From positions 220,639 to 253,325 of the forward strand of contig NW_008705588.1 in the NCBI RefSeq assembly GCF_000186865.1: a stretch of DNA of 32,687 nt, given 5' to 3'. This document shows, one piece after another, positions 24,489-32,687 of this stretch. The translations under genes were made by a program, and so were the position numbers. The notes beneath the pieces are model-generated. The model worked only from the letters and a program-made list of their open reading frames with translations. It did not search any database and was not told the origin of the DNA. The stretch's first letter is position 1. Every line of letters starts with the position of its first letter. This stretch comes from Aureococcus anophagefferens. Taxonomy: Eukaryota > Sar > Pelagophyceae > Pelagomonadales > Pelagomonadaceae.

Positions 24489-27400
24489 ATGGCCGTCGCG
24501 GAGGCCTACGAGCGCGTGGCCAAGTTCGTCGACGACCTGCTCACCTTCGACGTGGACCCGGAGAAATGGCGCGTGCTCGAGGTGAGCATCGGCGGCGAGC
24601 TCGGCGCGGGCGACTACAGCGACAACTCGATCACGACGCACAAGTACAACGCGCTGACGTTCCTCCCGCGGTCGCTCTTCGAGCAGTTCCGGCGGACCGC
24701 GAACCAGTATTTCCTGCTCATCAGCCTCCTGATGATCATCGGGACGTACACCGACCTCTTCTACTCGCCGCTGACGGCGTGGAGCACGATCGGCCCGCTG
24801 TCCCTGATCCTGGCGATCACGATGACCAAGGAGGGCATCGAGGACCTGAAGCGGCACAAGAGCGACGAGCACGTGAACAACTCGGAGGCGCGGATCCTGT
24901 CGAACTCGCCCGAGACGCCGCCGGGGACCGTCGAGACCGTCGCGTGGAAGGCCATCGCGCCGGGCCAGATCGTCCTCGTCAAGGACCGCGAGGAGATCCC
25001 CGCGGACCTGGTGCTGCTCTGGAGCAGCGAGGGCGCGCAGTGCTACGTGGAGACGTCGAACATCGACGGCGAGACGAACCTGAAGATCAAGCGGCCCGCG
25101 ACGGACTCGGCGAACGCGCCGCTGTTCCCGCACCCGGACAAGTCCAAGGGCGTCGGCATGACGCTCGAGTTCGAGGCGCCCTGCGGCAAGGTCCACAGCT
25201 TCGAGGGCACGCTGAAGCACGCCGGCGGCGAGATCGCGCTCGACGCGTCGCAGTTCCTCCTCCGCGGGAGCACGCTCCGGAACACGAAGCTCGCCATCGG
25301 CGTCGTCGCCTACACGGGCAAGGACACGCGCCTCGTGCGCAACTCGCGGGACGTGCCGTCGAAGCTGTCGGAGCTCGAGCGCGTCGTGAACAACATGGTG
25401 CTCTTCATCCTCGGCGCGATGGTCTGCATCACGACGATCTCCGTCATCGCCTACTGCCTCTGGAACGAGAGCAACAAGAAGGACCTCTGGTACATGTGCT
25501 ACCGCTACAAGCAGGACGGCGTGCCCGCGCTCTTCGACGAGAACTGCAGCAACAGCGACGACTACAGCAACGGGTCCATGTGGTTCACGTTCTTCATCCT
25601 CTACAACAACTTCATCCCCATCTCCCTCTACGTGACCATCGAGATGATCAACTACTGCCAGGCGGCGTACGTCGACGGCGACCTCGAGATGTACGACGAG
25701 GCGTCGGACACGCCCGCGCTCGCGCGGACGTCGAACATGAACGCGGACCTCGGCATGATCGCGCACGTCTTCAGCGACAAGACGGGCACGCTCACGCAGA
25801 ACATCATGAAGTTCAAGCGCTGCGCCGTCGGCGGCGGCGTCTACGGCGGCGAGACCGTCGACCCGCCGCGGCGCATCGAGGCGCTCAAGCAGCTCGTCAT
25901 CACGGGCGACGGCGTCGAGCGCGACTTCGCGGCCATCATGGCCGTCTGCCACACCGTCGTCCCCGAGGTCCGCGAGGACGGGACCACGGGCTACCAGGCG
26001 GAGTCGCCCGACGAGGAGGCGCTCGTCGAGGGCGCCTGCGACCTCGGCCTCGCGTTCGCGTCGCGCACCGTCGACGTCGTCGACGTGACGCTCGCGTCGC
26101 CGAGCGGGACCAAGGGCACGTCCCTGTCCTACACGGTCCTCGCGACGATCCCCTTCGACAGCACGCGCAAGCGCATGTCGGCGATCGTGCGGCTCCCGAA
26201 CGGCAAGGTCCGCGTCATGACCAAGGGCGCCGACAACATCGTCTTCGGCCTCGCGGACGCCGCGGCGGGCTACGCCAGGGTCCCCGGGGGGCGCGAGGCC
26301 CTCGACGCGGACCTCGAGAAGTTCGCGCGCGACGGCCTGCGGACGCTCGTCCTCGCGCAGCGGGACGTGAGCGACCGCGAGTACAAGGCCTGGGCCGAGG
26401 CGTGGCACGCGGCGGAGACGGCCCTGGGCAGCGCGCGCAAGGAGAAGCTCGTCGCCGCGGCGGCGCTCATCGAGAAGGACCTGGCGATCGTCGGCGCGAC
26501 GGCCATCGAGGACAAGCTCCAGGACGGCGTGCCGTCGACGATCGCCGAGCTCGCCAAGGCGGAGATCAAGCTCTGGGTCCTGACGGGGGACAAGATGGAG
26601 ACGGCCATCAACATCGGCTACAGCGCGCGCCTCCTCACGCCCGACATGTACCTCGTCAAGCTCCCCGTCGAGGGCGCGGACGCGGGCCCGCTCGGCGACT
26701 ACGGCGTCGCCGCGCAGCTCGAGGCCCTCGAGGCCGTCGTCGCGTCCGCGGCCCTCGCCTCGAGCGGCGGCGCGCCCGTCGCGTCGCCCGCGTCGGCGCC
26801 CGTGGACACGCGCAAGGTCCCGCTCATGGACGTCGCGGGCGGCGACGCGACCGCGACCGAGGCGCCGTTCCAGAGCGACCACCTCGCCCTCATCATCGAG
26901 GGCGCGACGGCCCTCGAGGCCATCCTCGGCGACGACGACCTCGAGAACCGCTTCCTGCGCCTCGCGAGCTGCTGCCGCGCCGTCGTCGCGTGCCGCGTGT
27001 CGCCCGCGCAGAAGCGGATCCTCGTCGGCCTCGTGCGCCGCAAGACGAACCCGGCGCCCATCACGCTCGCCATCGGCGACGGCGCCAACGACGTCGGCAT
27101 GATCCAGGAGGCGAACATCGGCGTCGGCATCAGCGGCAAGGAGGGCCGCCAGGCCGTGAACAACGCGGATTTCGCGATCGCGCAGTTCCGGTTCCTGAAG
27201 CCGCTCCTCTTCCACCACGGCCGCAAGAACTACCGCCGCATGTCCAAGGTCATCATCTACAGCTTCTTCAAGAACATCGTCCTCACCTTCGTCCTCTTCT
27301 ACTTCCAGGCCGACTGCGCGTGGAGCGGCACGTCGTTCTACGAGAGCTGGGTCTACAGCGGCTTCAACTTCTTCCTCGGCCTCATCCCCCTCGCCATGGG

Positions 27401-28268
27401 CTTCTTCGACCACGACGTCGCCGACGCGACCGTGGACAAGTACCCGCGGCTCTACGCCGCGGGCCTCCACCGCATGGACCTCAACGTGACGAACATGGCC
27501 TACGGCACGCTCGAGGCCATCGCCGCGTCGCTCGCCATCTACTACCTCACGCGCGAGGTCTACTGGCGGCCCATGTCCATCTGGCAGGACCACGGCAAGG
27601 CCATGGACGTCTGGGTCCTCGGCACCGCCGTCTTCGTCGGCATGGTCATGGCCATGATGGCCCGCGCGTGCCTCCTCGTCGACAGCTGGAACGAGGTCCA
27701 GCTCGTCTTCGTCGTCCTCCAGCACCTCATGCTCTTCACCTTCATCATCTTCATGGCCCAGGCCTACGTCGCCTGGTACGGCTTCCTCGACTACGACTAC
27801 TACGGCGTCGCCTACCACGCGTACGCGCTCCCCGTGTTCTGGCTCGTGAGCTGCGTCCTCGTGCCCGCCGTTGTCTCCGCGCTCCAGATCCTCGTCCTCG
27901 GCGTCCACCTCGACTTCTTCCCCTCCATCAACGACATCGGCAAGGAGCTCGACCACGGCCACGTCGACGGCGAGCACCTCCACCACCACCCCCAGCACGC
28001 GTTCATCCGGCTCCGCGCGCCGGCCTCCGTCCACGCGCTCGTCGCGTCCCTCTTCGGCACCACCGACTCGGCCCGGTCGACCTTCGTCACCCGCGAGTCC
28101 CTCCGCGACGTCCACGCCACCATCGGCAAGGAGCAGTCCAAGAAGCTCGGCATCCACGAGGACGTCGCGTCCTCCTACGCGTACGACGTCGCCTCGGAGA
28201 CCATGGGCGCGGGCGCGGGCTCGCACGACGAGGAGAAGATGTCCCCGGAGAACGCCGACGCGGTGTGA
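24489..28268 (+). CDS. P4-type ATPase, phospholipid flippase
   Basis: A 1259-residue intronless protein from ATG 24489. It has ten membrane segments in the P4 layout: two near the N-terminus (YFLLISLLMIIGTYTDLF and WSTIGPLSLILAITMT), a pair before the catalytic loop (MVLFILGAMVCITTISVIAY, then NFIPISLYVTIEMI with the P4-typical ISL), and six near the C-terminus. The phosphorylated Asp is D430 in DKTGTLTQN. LTGDKMETAINIGYS (D701) and GDGANDVGMIQEANIGVGI complete the P and hinge motifs; DGETNLKIKRP and SPDEEALVEGACDLG are also family hallmarks. It moves aminophospholipids to the cytosolic leaflet, normally with a CDC50 partner. An Ala/Gly/Ser-rich insertion (about residues 740-790) precedes QSDHLALIIEG. 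The cytosolic tail is His-, Ser- and acid-rich. Confidence 0.95.
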   Translation: MAVAEAYERVAKFVDDLLTFDVDPEKWRVLEVSIGGELGAGDYSDNSITTHKYNALTFLPRSLFEQFRRTANQYFLLISLLMIIGTYTDLFYSPLTAWSTIGPLSLILAITMTKEGIEDLKRHKSDEHVNNSEARILSNSPETPPGTVETVAWKAIAPGQIVLVKDREEIPADLVLLWSSEGAQCYVETSNIDGETNLKIKRPATDSANAPLFPHPDKSKGVGMTLEFEAPCGKVHSFEGTLKHAGGEIALDASQFLLRGSTLRNTKLAIGVVAYTGKDTRLVRNSRDVPSKLSELERVVNNMVLFILGAMVCITTISVIAYCLWNESNKKDLWYMCYRYKQDGVPALFDENCSNSDDYSNGSMWFTFFILYNNFIPISLYVTIEMINYCQAAYVDGDLEMYDEASDTPALARTSNMNADLGMIAHVFSDKTGTLTQNIMKFKRCAVGGGVYGGETVDPPRRIEALKQLVITGDGVERDFAAIMAVCHTVVPEVREDGTTGYQAESPDEEALVEGACDLGLAFASRTVDVVDVTLASPSGTKGTSLSYTVLATIPFDSTRKRMSAIVRLPNGKVRVMTKGADNIVFGLADAAAGYARVPGGREALDADLEKFARDGLRTLVLAQRDVSDREYKAWAEAWHAAETALGSARKEKLVAAAALIEKDLAIVGATAIEDKLQDGVPSTIAELAKAEIKLWVLTGDKMETAINIGYSARLLTPDMYLVKLPVEGADAGPLGDYGVAAQLEALEAVVASAALASSGGAPVASPASAPVDTRKVPLMDVAGGDATATEAPFQSDHLALIIEGATALEAILGDDDLENRFLRLASCCRAVVACRVSPAQKRILVGLVRRKTNPAPITLAIGDGANDVGMIQEANIGVGISGKEGRQAVNNADFAIAQFRFLKPLLFHHGRKNYRRMSKVIIYSFFKNIVLTFVLFYFQADCAWSGTSFYESWVYSGFNFFLGLIPLAMGFFDHDVADATVDKYPRLYAAGLHRMDLNVTNMAYGTLEAIAASLAIYYLTREVYWRPMSIWQDHGKAMDVWVLGTAVFVGMVMAMMARACLLVDSWNEVQLVFVVLQHLMLFTFIIFMAQAYVAWYGFLDYDYYGVAYHAYALPVFWLVSCVLVPAVVSALQILVLGVHLDFFPSINDIGKELDHGHVDGEHLHHHPQHAFIRLRAPASVHALVASLFGTTDSARSTFVTRESLRDVHATIGKEQSKKLGIHEDVASSYAYDVASETMGAGAGSHDEEKMSPENADAV

Positions 28269-28400
28269 TGGCTCGCCGCATTTTGTAAATTACTACGATC
28301 GCCGCGGCCGCCTCGTGTGTGTGCACGCGCTGCCCAGGATCGAGCTCGCGGCAATCCCGACTTAGGACGCCCGCGCGAGGCTCGTCCCCCGACGCGCGTC

Positions 28401-29515
28401 CTAGACGACCACGTTCTCGACCTCGGCGGTCTTGTCGATGCGCTTGAAGATGCCGGAGATGACCTTGCCCGGGCCGAGCTCGTAGCCCTTCTCGAAGCCG
28501 TTGCCGAGGACCTGGGCGACGCTGTCCTCCCAGAGCACCGGCGACGTGACCTGCTTGGCGAGGAGGTCCTTGATGACGTCGGGGTCGCTGTGGGGCTTGG
28601 CGTCGACGTTGCTCACGACGGGGATGCGCGGCGAGGCGACGTCCGTCTCCTTGAGGGCGGCGGCGAGCGCGTCGACGGCCGGGGCCATGAAGTCCGTGTG
28701 GAACGCGCCCGCGACGGCGAGGCGGACCGTCATGCGCGCCTTGAAGTCGGGCTTGGCGATCTCCTCGACGGCGTCGCAGGCGGCGACGTCGCCGCTGACG
28801 GCGTAGTTGCCCTTGCAGAGGAAGTTGGCCGTCGTGACGCTGCCGCCGGACTTGGTCGACGCCGCCTCGCACAGCTCCGCGACCTTGTCCTTGTCGAGGC
28901 CGATGACGCTGACCATCGAGCTCGGCGTCGCGTCCGCGGCGGCCTGCATGGCCTCGCCGCGGAGCTTGGTGAGCTTGACGCCGTCCTCGAAGGAGATGGC
29001 GCCCGCGAAGCACAGCGCGCTGTACTCGCCGAGCGACAGGCCCATCGCGCACGTCGCGCTGTCGACCGTCTCCGGCGACTCGGACCGCAGCTTCTCGACC
29101 GCGGCCATGGACGACACGAAGATCGCCGGCTGGGACACGGCGGTGGAGTCGAGCTCCTCCTTGGGCCTGCGACGCGCGCGCGTCCGTCTCGCGGCGCGCG
29201 CGCTCTCTCGAACGCGTTCGACGCGCCGGCGCCTCACCCTTCGGCGCACTTGGCGAGCAGGTCGTAGCCGAGGATGTCCGACGCCTTGGCGAAGAGCGCG
29301 GCGGCCTCGGGCACGGCCGCCGCCGTCTCCGCCGCCATGCCGACGCTCTGAGCACCCTGCCCCGGGAAGAGGAAGGTCGTCTTGGCGGAGTAGTCCGAGA
29401 AGCCGTCGTCGCCCGCGCGCACCGCGAGGTTGCGCGCGGAGCGCACCGACGTGCGGACGAGGCCGCGCGCGCACGTGAGCATGCTCAGCGAGAGGACGAG
29501 TTTGCTCAAGCACAT
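28401..29515 (-). CDS. fabD: Malonyl-CoA:ACP transacylase, plastid-targeted, two exons
   Basis: Exons 29515-29238 and 29166-28401 with a 71-nt GT-AG intron (phase 2) give 347 residues. The join reads CAEG|PKEELDSTAVSQPAIF, matching the family. It loads malonate onto acyl carrier protein for type II fatty-acid synthesis. FPGQGAQSVGM, the nucleophile motif G135-L-S137-L-G139-E (GLSLGE rather than GHSLGE), the catalytic His in AGAFHTDFM, and the GxGxV-like ELGPGKVISGIFKRI are all present. The N-terminus has a signal peptide (KLVLSLSMLTCARG) followed by a basic Ser/Arg stretch, the bipartite plastid address of secondary algae. It is convergent with the P4-ATPase (132 bp). Confidence 0.92.
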
Positions 29516-29861
29516 TGTGACGACGCCGTGTCACTAGTACTACGAAGTTCAAGGTCGCGCAATCCTGGTTCTTGAGGTCGCGGCGCGCGCCGGCGACGGC
29601 CTCGGACGCTATGCTCGCACGCTGAAGAGCCGCGAGACGCCTCCTTCGTCGTCGTTTTCCATAGCCACGTGCGCGAGGCTCGTCGAATCGCGTGCTTCGA
29701 GCCCGGCCGCGCCGCCGCGGCCGCGTCGAGTCCGGCGCCGGCGCCGCGGCCGCGCCACCACACCGCGCTCGCTCGCGCGCAGAGTCCAGAGGGTATCATT
29801 AACTACGGGGGGTAGGGAGGCCGCCGCGTCGTGCGCGCGACGGCGGCGCGAGGCGCGCTGC
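29516..29861. other. Intergenic, malate dehydrogenase 3' side to transacylase 5' side
   Basis: 346 bp holding the 3' UTR of malate dehydrogenase and the promoter of the transacylase, both on the minus strand. It includes a palindrome-rich GC block (GCGCCGGCGCCGCGGCCGCG near 29740). No gene or clear promoter element is seen. Confidence 0.4.
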
Positions 29862-30966
29862 TTAGGCGGCCATGGCCTCGTCGCCGTGGACGAACTTGAC
29901 GCCCTTCTCGGCCTGGGCGATGAGGTCCGGGACGGCCTTGTCGAGGACGTCCTGCTCGAAGGGCGAGAGCGTGCCGTAGCCGTGGATGGTCTCGACGCCG
30001 TTCTTGCCGAGGGTCACGGGCGAGGAGAAGTAGGGCGCGTCGGTGACGTCGGACTCGACGAACGCGCACTCCGTGATGCCCGTCGCGCCGTTGAGCGCCT
30101 CGAGGACCTTGAAGGTGAAGTGGGCGCCGGCGTAGGCCATGGAGAGCGTCGCGGAGCCCGCGCCGTCCTTGGCCTGGACGACCTCGTCGCCGCCGAACAT
30201 GATGCGGTGCGTGAGCTTGTCGATGTCGTCCTGGGAGAAGGACGCGCCCTCGATCTGGGAGAGGAGCGGGAGGATGGTCGTGCCGGCGTGGCCGCCGATG
30301 ACGTCGACGTCCGTGTTGAGCACGTCGCCGCCCTGGTTCTCGGCGACGAACGTCTTCGCGCGGACGACGTCGAGCGTCGTGACGCCGAAGAGCTTGTTCT
30401 TGTCGTAGACGCCGTGCTTCTTGAGCGTCTCGGCGAAGATGGGCACCGTCGAGTTGACGGGGTTGGCGATGATGAGGAAGCACGCGTTGGGGCACGTCGT
30501 CGCGCACGCCTCGGCGAGCGACTGCACGATGCTCGCGTTCGTGTTGAAGAGGTCGTCGCGCGTCATGCCCGGCTTCCGCGGCACGCCCGCGGGGATGACG
30601 ACGACGTCCATGCCCTCGAGGGCCTCGGCGGCGTTGCCCATGCCCACCGTCGAGCGCACCGTCGCCGGCGTCGAGCAGTGGCTGAGGTCCGCCGCGACGC
30701 CCGGCGTGTTCACGACGTCGTACAGCGACAGCTCGTTCACGAGCGGCGACTGCTTGATCAGCAGCGACATGGGTTGCCTAAGAAGCGAGGCGTGTGAGGA
30801 TCCGCAGCGCGGCGCGCGCGCGCAGCTCTCGGCGATTCCCGGCGACGAAATATCCAGCGGCGCCGGCGACGCGCCCGATGCCGCCCGCGGCGCCGAGCAC
30901 GGCCACGTTGGACGCGTAGCGCGCGTGCGTGCCGACGGTGCGCTGCGCGAGGCGTGAGAACATCAT
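29862..30966 (-). CDS. Mitochondrial malate dehydrogenase, two exons with a GC-AG intron
   Basis: Exon 1 (30966-30875) encodes MMFSRLAQRTVGTHARYAS, a basic amphipathic mitochondrial presequence, and the start of the NAD fold (NVAVLGAAGGIG). Exon 2 is 30777-29862; total 335 residues. The 97-nt intron must begin GCGCGT to keep frame: joining at GG|G gives the invariant GAAGGIG|QPMSLLIKQSPL. The catalytic centre is present: PAGVPRKPGMTRDDLF, ANPVNSTVPIF and GGHAGTTILPLLSQ. It interconverts malate and oxaloacetate with NAD in the citric acid cycle. The start may be either of two adjacent Met codons. U6 copy B lies upstream on the same strand. Confidence 0.93.
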
Positions 30967-31083
30967 TTTGCACGAGTCGGGCTGTCGCAAGCTGCCTCTG
31001 TTGGCTGCGGAATTCGCGAGCCCGCGTGCTCGTGGTGCTTCGCCTGTTTTGGAGTTTTTTTCGCCCGCGTACGCCTCTCGGCG

Positions 31084-31114
31084 TGCCTGCCGCGCACCTG
31101 AGCAGTGCGGCAGG
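31084..31114. repeat. Hairpin-forming inverted repeat upstream of malate dehydrogenase
   Basis: GCCTGCCGCGCAC ... GTGCGGCAGGC can pair around a 7-nt loop (CTGAGCA), with a 2-nt bulge. It lies between the U6 copy B terminator and the malate dehydrogenase start. Function is unknown. Confidence 0.5.
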
Positions 31115-31159
31115 CGTCCGCGCCCGTCCCGGGGTGTCTGGAGAGGGCAAAAAACCAAA

Positions 31160-31211
31160 AAAAAGTATCGATCCTTTCTCGATTTGTGCGTGTCATCCTT
31201 GCGCAGGGGCC

Positions 31212-31243
<32 letters not shown>

Positions 31244-31270
31244 ATAAGCGTCATACCCTTGCGGGTAGAC
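31160..31270 (-). ncRNA. U6 spliceosomal snRNA, copy B
   Basis: From the TTAAAATTGG segment to the T-run the sequence matches copy A: ATACAGAGA box, AGC triad, internal stem-loop and 3' hairpin. The 5' stem-loop has a different sequence but the same fold (GUC/GAC and UACCC/GGGUA arms around GCAA, one bulged U). Transcription would end in the T8 run (31157-31164). Flanking DNA is unrelated to copy A outside the RNA. Confidence 0.95.
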
Positions 31271-31296
31271 AAAACCATACTGGCGCGTTGAGTCTG

Positions 31297-31304
31297 TATA
31301 TAAA
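31297..31304 (-). promoter_or_regulatory. TATA box of U6 copy B
   Basis: TTTATATA on the minus strand, its upstream end 34 nt from the inferred 5' end of the RNA. A clear Pol III-type TATA in otherwise GC-rich DNA. Confidence 0.7.
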
Positions 31305-31319
31305 GTATCACAAGGATCG

Positions 31320-31328
31320 GGTTGGAGC
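31320..31328 (-). promoter_or_regulatory. Candidate upstream (PSE-like) element of U6 copy B
   Basis: GCTCCAACC on the minus strand, 50-58 nt upstream of the RNA start. It matches GCTCGAACC upstream of copy A at eight of nine bases. Tentative, because the spacing to TATA is about 10 bp shorter than in copy A. Confidence 0.3.
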
Positions 31329-31471
31329 AGCCCGTGGGCTGCCTTATTTGTTCGGGAGAGCATGATGGTGCGTGCGGCGCGGCGCAGGTGGAAGAGCGTG
31401 ATGTTGGGAGATCGACGATCGAGCGGCGCGTCTCGCATGCGTCGAGGCTGCCCTTCGCGGCGCGGCGCCTA

Positions 31472-32687
31472 CGACGACGGCCAACATGGGCCCCGGCTTC
31501 GACGCGCTCGGCATGGGCATCGACATTTGGAACGAGATCAGCGTCGAGCGCGCCGGGAGCTTCAGCATCGAGACGGAGGGCGAGGGCGTCGGCGCCATCC
31601 CCGAGGAGGTGGGCCCCAACGGCGAGAGCAAGCACACGGTCATGGTCGCGCTGAAGCGCGCGTTCGAGTACGCCGGCGAGACGCTCCCGCCCGTGCGCGT
31701 CTGCTGCCGGAACCGCGTGCCCGTGTGCAGCGGCTTCGGGTCGTCGTCGGCGGCCATCGTCGGCGGCCTCGTCGCGGGCCTCGCCCTCGCCGGCGCGCCG
31801 CCGCGTCCCCGAGCGCGCGCGCGCGCGCGCGACTCGCGCCGACGCGCCGCGCTCGCGCAGGTACGGAGGTGCGCGCGGGCTACGACCCGAACCAGTCGCA
31901 GCTGCCGGAGGAGCTGCTGCAGCTGGCCACGGAGATGGAGGGCCACCCGGACAACGTGGAAGCCCAGTGTCACTCCGTAGGCGCCTACGAGGCTACGTAG
32001 CCTCGGCTCGAGCCTCTGGCGCCTACGTAGGCACCGCTTTTGACGGGCTACGTAGGCGCCTACGCGCCTACGTAGCCTCGTCCGGAGCCTACGAACCTAT
32101 GACCTACGCGCCCACGCAGGTGTCGCCGGCGATCTACGGCGGCATCCAGCTCTCGGTGCAGCTCTGCGCGATCGCGACGGCGGAGCCGCGCGAGAACCCG
32201 CAGCTGGCGCTGTCGCGGCGCGTGCCGACGCCCGAGGGCATGCGCCTCGTGGCGTACGTGCCGAGCGAGAAGACGCGCTTCTCGTTCGCGAGCAAGGACA
32301 AGACGACGGAGATGCGCGCGCTGCTGCCGGCGACGATCCCGCGCGCCGACGCGGTCTTCAACATCCAGCGCACGGCGCGGCTCAGCGTCGAGTGAAAAAC
32401 GGGTGGGGTGAGAGGTGAAGCGAAATACGGGTGGGGTGAGAGGTGAAGCGAAAACGGGTGAGAGGTGAAGCGAAAACGGGTGGGGTGAGAGGTGAAGCGA
32501 CGGGGTGATGTTCGACCCCGGGCCGCGGACGGCCGCCGACGAGAGCGCTTTTTCGAGCCATGCGAGCACACCCGCGCGCGCCGTGCCGCGCGCCGATCTC
32601 GCAGACTCCATCCGACCCCGTCGCCGTCCGTAGGCGCTGCTCATCGACGCCCTCCACCACGGGGACCTCTGCATGCTCAAATACCCC
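31472..32687 (+). pseudogene. 5'-truncated duplicate of the homoserine kinase gene
   Basis: A copy of homoserine kinase from codon 60 (TTANMGPGFDALG) onwards. It retains introns 1 (31805-31860), 2 (31956-32119) and 3 (32387-32633) at the same sites and runs off the window in exon 4, so it arose at the DNA level, not by retrotransposition. Residues 1-59, including the presequence and the first strand of the GHMP fold, are missing. The upstream frame has no ATG back to a stop at 31399-31401, although ATG 31486 could start a shorter protein lacking part of GHMP motif 1. Exons seen are otherwise open. Two substitutions against the full copy lie in exon 4 (Ser to Cys, and Ala to Pro at the very edge). 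Probably non-functional, unless an upstream exon is supplied elsewhere. Confidence 0.8.

Noticed and set aside
24345..28226. A 1293-codon open frame antisense to the P4-ATPase
   Set aside because: It is Arg/Asp/Val/Glu-rich, with no domain pattern, and arises from the codon bias of the GC-rich sense gene. The sense frame has every P4-ATPase motif.
31322..31654. ORF joining the region after U6 copy B to the kinase duplicate
   Set aside because: It reads the duplicate in the wrong frame (Arg/Ser-rich). The true kinase frame has no ATG before 31486.

Overview
The window looks like nuclear DNA of a GC-rich, compact-genome eukaryotic alga. It holds spliceosomal U6 snRNA genes, short GT-AG introns, eukaryotic housekeeping genes (eIF3d, ribosomal protein eS1, an FG nucleoporin, a P4-ATPase, a twin-CX9C mitochondrial protein) and several proteins whose N-termini read as a signal peptide followed by a basic, hydroxylated stretch. 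That bipartite layout is typical of plastid import in algae with secondary red plastids. Together with the extreme GC content and introns made of repeats, it suggests a pelagophyte-like stramenopile such as Aureococcus. The taxonomic call is inference; no marker gene was compared.

Layout. 0-2.9 kb: a secreted VHL-beta/prolyl-4-hydroxylase-like fusion (-), U6 snRNA copy A (-) and a presequence-plus-coiled-coil protein (+). 2.9-6.0 kb: a five-exon homoserine kinase (-), three of whose introns are made of repeats, divergent from an SH3/TPR protein (+). 6.0-9.6 kb: a GT2-like glycosyltransferase (+), an unknown 141-aa protein (-) and an MFS transporter with a plastid-type presequence (+). 9.7-13.1 kb: a disordered protein (+), eIF3d (-) and arrays of the palindrome GGTAATTACC. 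13.1-17.4 kb: an SR-type RRM protein (-), a PhyH-like dioxygenase (+), a probable thylakoid-lumen protein (-) and a secreted BBE-like FAD oxidoreductase (+). 17.4-22.5 kb: a COX23/CHCHD7-like protein, an M19 dipeptidase starting 2 bp after it, and a Nup1/Nup153-like nucleoporin interrupted by a 504-N assembly gap (all +). 23.4-28.3 kb: ribosomal protein eS1 and a P4-ATPase flippase (+). 28.4-31.3 kb: plastid malonyl-CoA:ACP transacylase, mitochondrial malate dehydrogenase and U6 copy B (all -). 31.5 kb to the end: a 5'-truncated, inverted, nearly identical copy of the homoserine kinase gene.

The genes do not form one pathway; they are mostly unrelated housekeeping genes packed head-to-head or tail-to-tail with 60-130 bp between them. 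The least ordinary features are (i) one polypeptide carrying both a pVHL-like hydroxyproline-reader fold and a prolyl-hydroxylase-type catalytic domain, (ii) introns built from minisatellites or terminal-inverted-repeat elements that resemble introners, (iii) two U6 genes whose 5' stem-loops differ by compensatory changes, and (iv) the inverted homoserine kinase duplication about 27 kb apart. Exon-intron structures were worked out by hand from frame continuity and conserved motifs, without transcript data.
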